Shown piece after piece: positions 16,859 through 19,183 of a stretch of 19,183 bases of DNA (the stretch's first letter is position 1; every line of letters begins with the position of its first letter). Location of the stretch: contig CAYMWF010000090.1 of NCBI GenBank assembly GCA_964394085.1, positions 1 to 19,183 of the forward strand. The letters are read 5' to 3'. The DNA is from CAYMWF01 sp964394085 [NCBI: uncultured Gemmatimonadota bacterium] (GTDB lineage Bacteria > GCA-2686955 > CAYMWF01). A program made the translations under genes and the position numbers. The notes below the pieces were generated by a model that was not told the DNA's origin, ran no database searches, and saw only the letters and a program-made list of their open reading frames with translations.

Positions 16859-16895
16859 CGTGTAAAATTGTCAATCGGATTGACAATTTTACACG
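16859..16895. repeat. Perfect 37-bp palindrome (18-bp arms, one-base centre)
   Basis: The left arm CGTGTAAAATTGTCAATC (16859-16876) is followed by a single G and its exact reverse complement (16878-16895). The arms are A+T-rich inside a G+C-rich setting. No T-run follows the structure on either strand, so it is not a standard terminator. A double-stranded operator, a miniature element or a recombination hairpin are all possible. Confidence 0.85.
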
Positions 16896-16901
16896 ACTAA
16901 G

Positions 16902-16991
16902 CCTGCACCCCCCGCGGGACAGGACATGCTGCCGGCATCCCACCCTGATGCGCCGGCGATTACCTGCATCCCCCGCAGGAAGGGATATGCT
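16902..16991 (+). repeat. Imperfect direct repeat pair, about 29 bp, 61 bp apart
   Basis: Copies at 16902-16930 and 16963-16991 share CCTGCA-C/T-CCCCCGC, then GG, and end in A-C/T-ATGCT, with about five or six differences. They lie directly beside the 37-bp palindrome, which suggests a decayed repeat element. No spacer-repeat array beyond two copies is seen, so this is not a CRISPR. Confidence 0.5.
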
Positions 16992-17124
16992 TCTCGCGCT
17001 GCGCTGCAAACGGAGAACTACACAGATCGGCGCCGTGATTTGGGATCTCGAAGCCAACCGGGACGTACACCTGATTGATCCGGCGATCCAAATGCGACCG
17101 GCGTAAAAGCCCGAACCAGTTCAC

Positions 17125-17153
17125 TTGACTGGCACCACCCTCCGGAGTATAAT
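17125..17153 (+). promoter_or_regulatory. Strong sigma-70-type promoter for the metal-efflux operon
   Basis: TTGACT (17125-17130), a 17-nt spacer, then a perfect TATAAT (17148-17153). Eleven of twelve positions match consensus with ideal spacing. Transcription would start near 17160, giving a leader of about 150 nt before the ATG at 17311. The 17-nt spacer argues against the stretched spacing used by MerR-type metal regulators. Confidence 0.75.
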
Positions 17154-17164
17154 AGATGGAACAA

Positions 17165-17296
17165 ATGGGGAAGCGCGAAAATCCGGTGTGATGCCATCGG
17201 TCGTGTGTGATGGCGATGCGGTTTTGGACCCGGATATGCCCCCATCGAGAGCAGTCGTTATCCGGTTGGATCACGAGTCAGGTTCGATACCCGATC
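17165..17296 (+). promoter_or_regulatory. Structured 5' leader with mutually exclusive pairings (candidate riboswitch or attenuator)
   Basis: Three nested stems can form: ATGGGG 17165-17170 with CCCCAT 17240-17245; ATCCGG 17181-17186 with CCGGAT 17230-17235; GCCATC 17193-17198 with GATGGC 17209-17214. The strand CCGGATA (17230-17236) is also perfectly complementary to TATCCGG at 17259-17265, so the second stem can be replaced by a seven-pair alternative. A further GGT/ACC hairpin (17281-17291) lies just before the start codon. This lies between a strong promoter and the first efflux operon gene, which suggests ligand- or metal-controlled expression. I could not match it to a known riboswitch class. 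Confidence 0.45.
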
Positions 17297-17310
17297 AGGT
17301 TGAGACGAGT

Positions 17311-17751
17311 ATGAAGAAAGCTTCAGCAAAGATCTTATCTATTCTACTGGTGTCGGTCATTGCGCTTTCCGCCCTGGGTTCGAACCGTGTGCTCTGTGTA
17401 GGCTCGACCGGTCATCTGCGCCTCGAGATCGGCGATGCCGAAGGCAGATGCCCTTCAGCCGGAGATCACGAACAGCCGAGCCGGAGCCGCGTCGAGAATG
17501 GCATTTTCTTCGGTGACAATGAAGAACCGTGTTGCTCCCGATGCGTCGATATTCCTATCCCGGCAGCCAATCTCGAAGATACCCTGCTGCGGAGCGCCCG
17601 CTCCGCCGTTTCACGGGATGATGTCCGGCTCTCGACATTCAACTTCGACTTTTTTCCCTATCCGAAAACATCCTCTCCAATCGTCCGGTTCCCGTCATTC
17701 GATCCCGGGTCGGCGGTACGCCTGATTGCTACAATAGTTCTGCTTATCTGA
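17311..17751 (+). CDS. Small secreted cysteine-containing protein of metal-efflux loci
   Basis: A 146-residue protein starting at ATG 17311, where a clear signal peptide begins (MKKASAKILSILLVSVIALSALG, cut near residue 23); the frame is open further upstream, but that part overlaps the promoter and leader. The mature part begins NRVLCVGSTGHLRLE (Cys29), has Cys47 and a CCSRC cluster (Cys74, 75, 78) followed by VDIPIP, and ends with a hydrophobic tail AVRLIATIVLLI. Short secreted proteins with LC.G..GH...E, a CC..C cluster and such a tail are, in my recollection, often encoded just before CzcCBA/CusCBA efflux genes; their function is not established. A periplasmic metal-binding or sensing role is inference. 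The ribosome-binding site is weak. The TolC-like gene follows after 168 bp. Confidence 0.75.
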   Translation: MKKASAKILSILLVSVIALSALGSNRVLCVGSTGHLRLEIGDAEGRCPSAGDHEQPSRSRVENGIFFGDNEEPCCSRCVDIPIPAANLEDTLLRSARSAVSRDDVRLSTFNFDFFPYPKTSSPIVRFPSFDPGSAVRLIATIVLLI

Positions 17752-17919
17752 TCCTGCCGCAGAGGATAGGCTGCGAATCCCGTGGTTCGTCCGCTTCATT
17801 CGCTGAATAAACAGCCGTAGAATGCAGGCTTTGCATTTTAATCCTCACGTTTCACAACGTTTAAACAATTCTCCAATCCAGGATGGTGCTCCACCGAAAC
17901 GCACGATCAGGAGGAAGCA

Positions 17920-19183
17920 ATGATCAGAGAATACATGTTGCCGGCGGGAATGGCGCTGGTTATGACGGCGGGATGCGCCACACCGCGCCTGACCGATATT
18001 TCACCTCGTCATTCACTCGGCTCCGATCTGCCTGCGCACGTGGCGACCTCGCACCGGGCGGACCATCGGGATGCTCCGGAGCCGCCGGAACCGACCGGTA
18101 TATTGACCCTGCGGCAGGCTCTCTCCCTGGCGCTTTTAAAGAATCCTTCCCTGGAGGTTACATCCCGGGAGGTGCGGGTCGCCGAAGCGCTGACGCTTCA
18201 GGCCGGACTCCCGCCCAATCCTGAAATCGAAATCGAGATCGATGAATACGATCACGAAGGCAGGGGTTTCGATTCCTCGGTTACAGCGATCGTGTTCGGG
18301 CAGGTTCTCGAGCTCGGAGGCAAGCGGAAGTGGCGAAGGCGCGTTGCGGAAGCCGAAGGGGAGCTGGCGGGCTGGGAGTATGAAAGCAAACGGCTGGATG
18401 TGCTGACCGAAACGACGGAGAGCTTCGTGGATGTTCTGGCGGCGCAGAAACGCGTCGACCTGGCGGCAACCACAGCCGACCTGGCCGGGAAGACATCGAT
18501 GGCAGTCGTGGAACGGGTCGAGGCGGGCAAGGAGCCCCCGCTGCAGGCCGCGAAAGCGAACGCGGAGCTCGAGATGGCTCTTCTGACCTTCCTCGAGGCC
18601 GAAGAAGAACTGGCGGCGGCAAGGTCGAAGCTCGCGGCAGGCTGGGGATCGGAGCGGGCGGTCTTCGAAAAAGCCGAAGGGGACCTTGATCACGTATTCC
18701 CTGCATTGCCTGATTTCGAGAGTCTGCGCACCCGCCTGCCCCGGAATCCCGATCTCGCAAGATGGGACACCGAACTGAAACTGCGGAAAGCCGCCCTGGC
18801 ATCGGAAAAGGCCGGGCGGATTCCCGATCTGGAGGCATCGGCGGGTATCCTGAGCTTCAGGGAGGATGGGACGGACGCTTTCACTTTCGGCCTGGGTGTC
18901 CCGCTGCCCCTGTTTGATCGAAACCAGGGAAACATCGCTGCCGCCGGGCATGAACTGGCCAAAGCCCGGTCCGAGCGGAAAGCCGAGCAAGCATCGCTGC
19001 TGAAACAACTCGTGGAAGAGTATGCCAGTCTGAAGGTCTCGCACAGGAAAACCACCGTACTGAAAGAACAGGTCGTGCCGGCGAGGTTAAAAGCCTTCGA
19101 AGCCGCACACATAGGGTACGAACAAGGCAAATTCGAATTCCTGGAAGTACTGGACGCCCAGAGAAGCCTGTTCGAGGCGAAGC
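17920..19183 (+). CDS. TolC-family outer-membrane lipoprotein of an RND heavy-metal efflux system (CzcC/CusC-like), 3' end outside window
   Basis: An open frame of 421 codons running off the window without a stop. It starts at an ATG with AGGAGG 5 nt upstream. The N-terminus contains a lipoprotein signal ending VMTAGC (Cys19). LTLRQALSLALLKNPSLEV (about 62-80) is the typical opening of a TolC-type repeat, and GKRKWRRRVAEAEGEL, the long helical AKANAELEMALL...EEELAAARSKLA and the second repeat VPLPLFDRNQGNIAAAGHELA fit the family; YEQGKFEFLEVLDAQRSLFEA near the end is the classical CzcC-type block, so only a few dozen residues are likely missing. It would form the outer-membrane channel of a tripartite pump, with membrane-fusion and RND genes expected to the right. 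The metal cannot be told from this subunit. Confidence 0.9.
   Translation, partial: MIREYMLPAGMALVMTAGCATPRLTDISPRHSLGSDLPAHVATSHRADHRDAPEPPEPTGILTLRQALSLALLKNPSLEVTSREVRVAEALTLQAGLPPNPEIEIEIDEYDHEGRGFDSSVTAIVFGQVLELGGKRKWRRRVAEAEGELAGWEYESKRLDVLTETTESFVDVLAAQKRVDLAATTADLAGKTSMAVVERVEAGKEPPLQAAKANAELEMALLTFLEAEEELAAARSKLAAGWGSERAVFEKAEGDLDHVFPALPDFESLRTRLPRNPDLARWDTELKLRKAALASEKAGRIPDLEASAGILSFREDGTDAFTFGLGVPLPLFDRNQGNIAAAGHELAKARSERKAEQASLLKQLVEEYASLKVSHRKTTVLKEQVVPARLKAFEAAHIGYEQGKFEFLEVLDAQRSLFEAK

Larger units (their letters stand above)
16238..17124. other. Gene-poor divergent intergenic region, rich in inverted repeats
   Basis: No frame here looks like a real gene: open stretches of up to about 140 codons exist but show low-complexity Arg/Ser/Pro composition, no ribosome-binding site and no family motif. 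It must hold the promoter of the heme cluster (minus strand), which I could not pick confidently. A GTCCGG/CCGGAC inverted repeat (16288-16293 with 16303-16308) lies in the presumed heme operon leader. The separate palindromes, hairpins and direct repeats are listed below. The density of repeats suggests decayed mobile or repetitive elements. Confidence 0.6.

Noticed and set aside
16902-16991. Start of a CRISPR array
   Set aside because: Only two copies, with several mismatches and a 32-nt gap between them that is not followed by further repeats; no cas genes.
16430-17106. Plus-strand open frames of 125 and 138 codons in the divergent intergenic region
   Set aside because: No ribosome-binding site, composition rich in Arg, Ser and Pro, and they run straight through the hairpins and palindrome; better explained as non-coding repeats.
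17125-17310. Cobalamin riboswitch in the efflux leader (AAATGGGGAAG, AATCCGG, AGTCAGG...GATACC resemble its boxes)
   Set aside because: The boxes are degenerate and wrongly ordered, the 5' half of the closing stem would lie upstream of the likely transcription start, and a different nested fold explains the pairing better.
18136-19044. 302-codon open frame on the minus strand at the right end
   Set aside because: It lies opposite the TolC-family gene, which has a lipobox, a strong ribosome-binding site and classical family blocks in its frame.

Overview
The window has three parts. The left end (about 1-5,850, minus strand) is visibly lower in GC and carries secreted proteins: a large gingipain-like (family C25) peptidase with a C-terminal FG-GAP propeller, a second secreted seven-repeat propeller-like protein, and a truncated duplicate of the middle of the peptidase. 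The centre (6,224-16,237, minus strand, GC-rich) is a ten-gene, mostly overlapping cluster for tetrapyrrole synthesis. The right end (17,125-19,183, plus strand) is the start of a heavy-metal (RND-type) efflux operon, cut off by the window edge. An unusual, gene-poor, hairpin-rich 1-kb region (16,238-17,310) separates the two divergent operons.

The central cluster is read in the order: precorrin-2 dehydrogenase/ferrochelatase, hemA, hemC, cobA-hemD fusion, ahbC, hemB, ahbD, ahbA, ahbB, hemL. Together these supply every enzyme type needed from glutamyl-tRNA to uroporphyrinogen III (HemA, HemL, HemB, HemC, HemD), then to siroheme (CobA domain plus the Met8/CysG-N-like protein), and from siroheme to protoheme by the alternative route (AhbA/AhbB decarboxylation, AhbC, AhbD). 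No HemE, HemN, HemG/HemY or protoporphyrin ferrochelatase gene is present here. This route is known from sulfate reducers and archaea, so the cell is probably an anaerobe or from an anaerobic lineage.

The mixture of a C25 peptidase, FG-GAP proteins, the siroheme-dependent heme route and a CusC/CzcC-type outer-membrane lipoprotein points to a didermic (Gram-negative type) bacterium, perhaps a candidate phylum near the Fibrobacterota-Chlorobiota-Bacteroidota group or a deltaproteobacterial-type anaerobe. That placement is inference from gene content only.

The parts I find least explained are the efflux operon leader at 17,165-17,296, where one segment can pair with either of two copies of its complement (a switch-like arrangement); a perfect 37-bp palindrome at 16,859-16,895; and a structured, mobile-element-like stretch at 16,518-16,700. 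No tRNA, rRNA, CRISPR array or intact insertion sequence was found.
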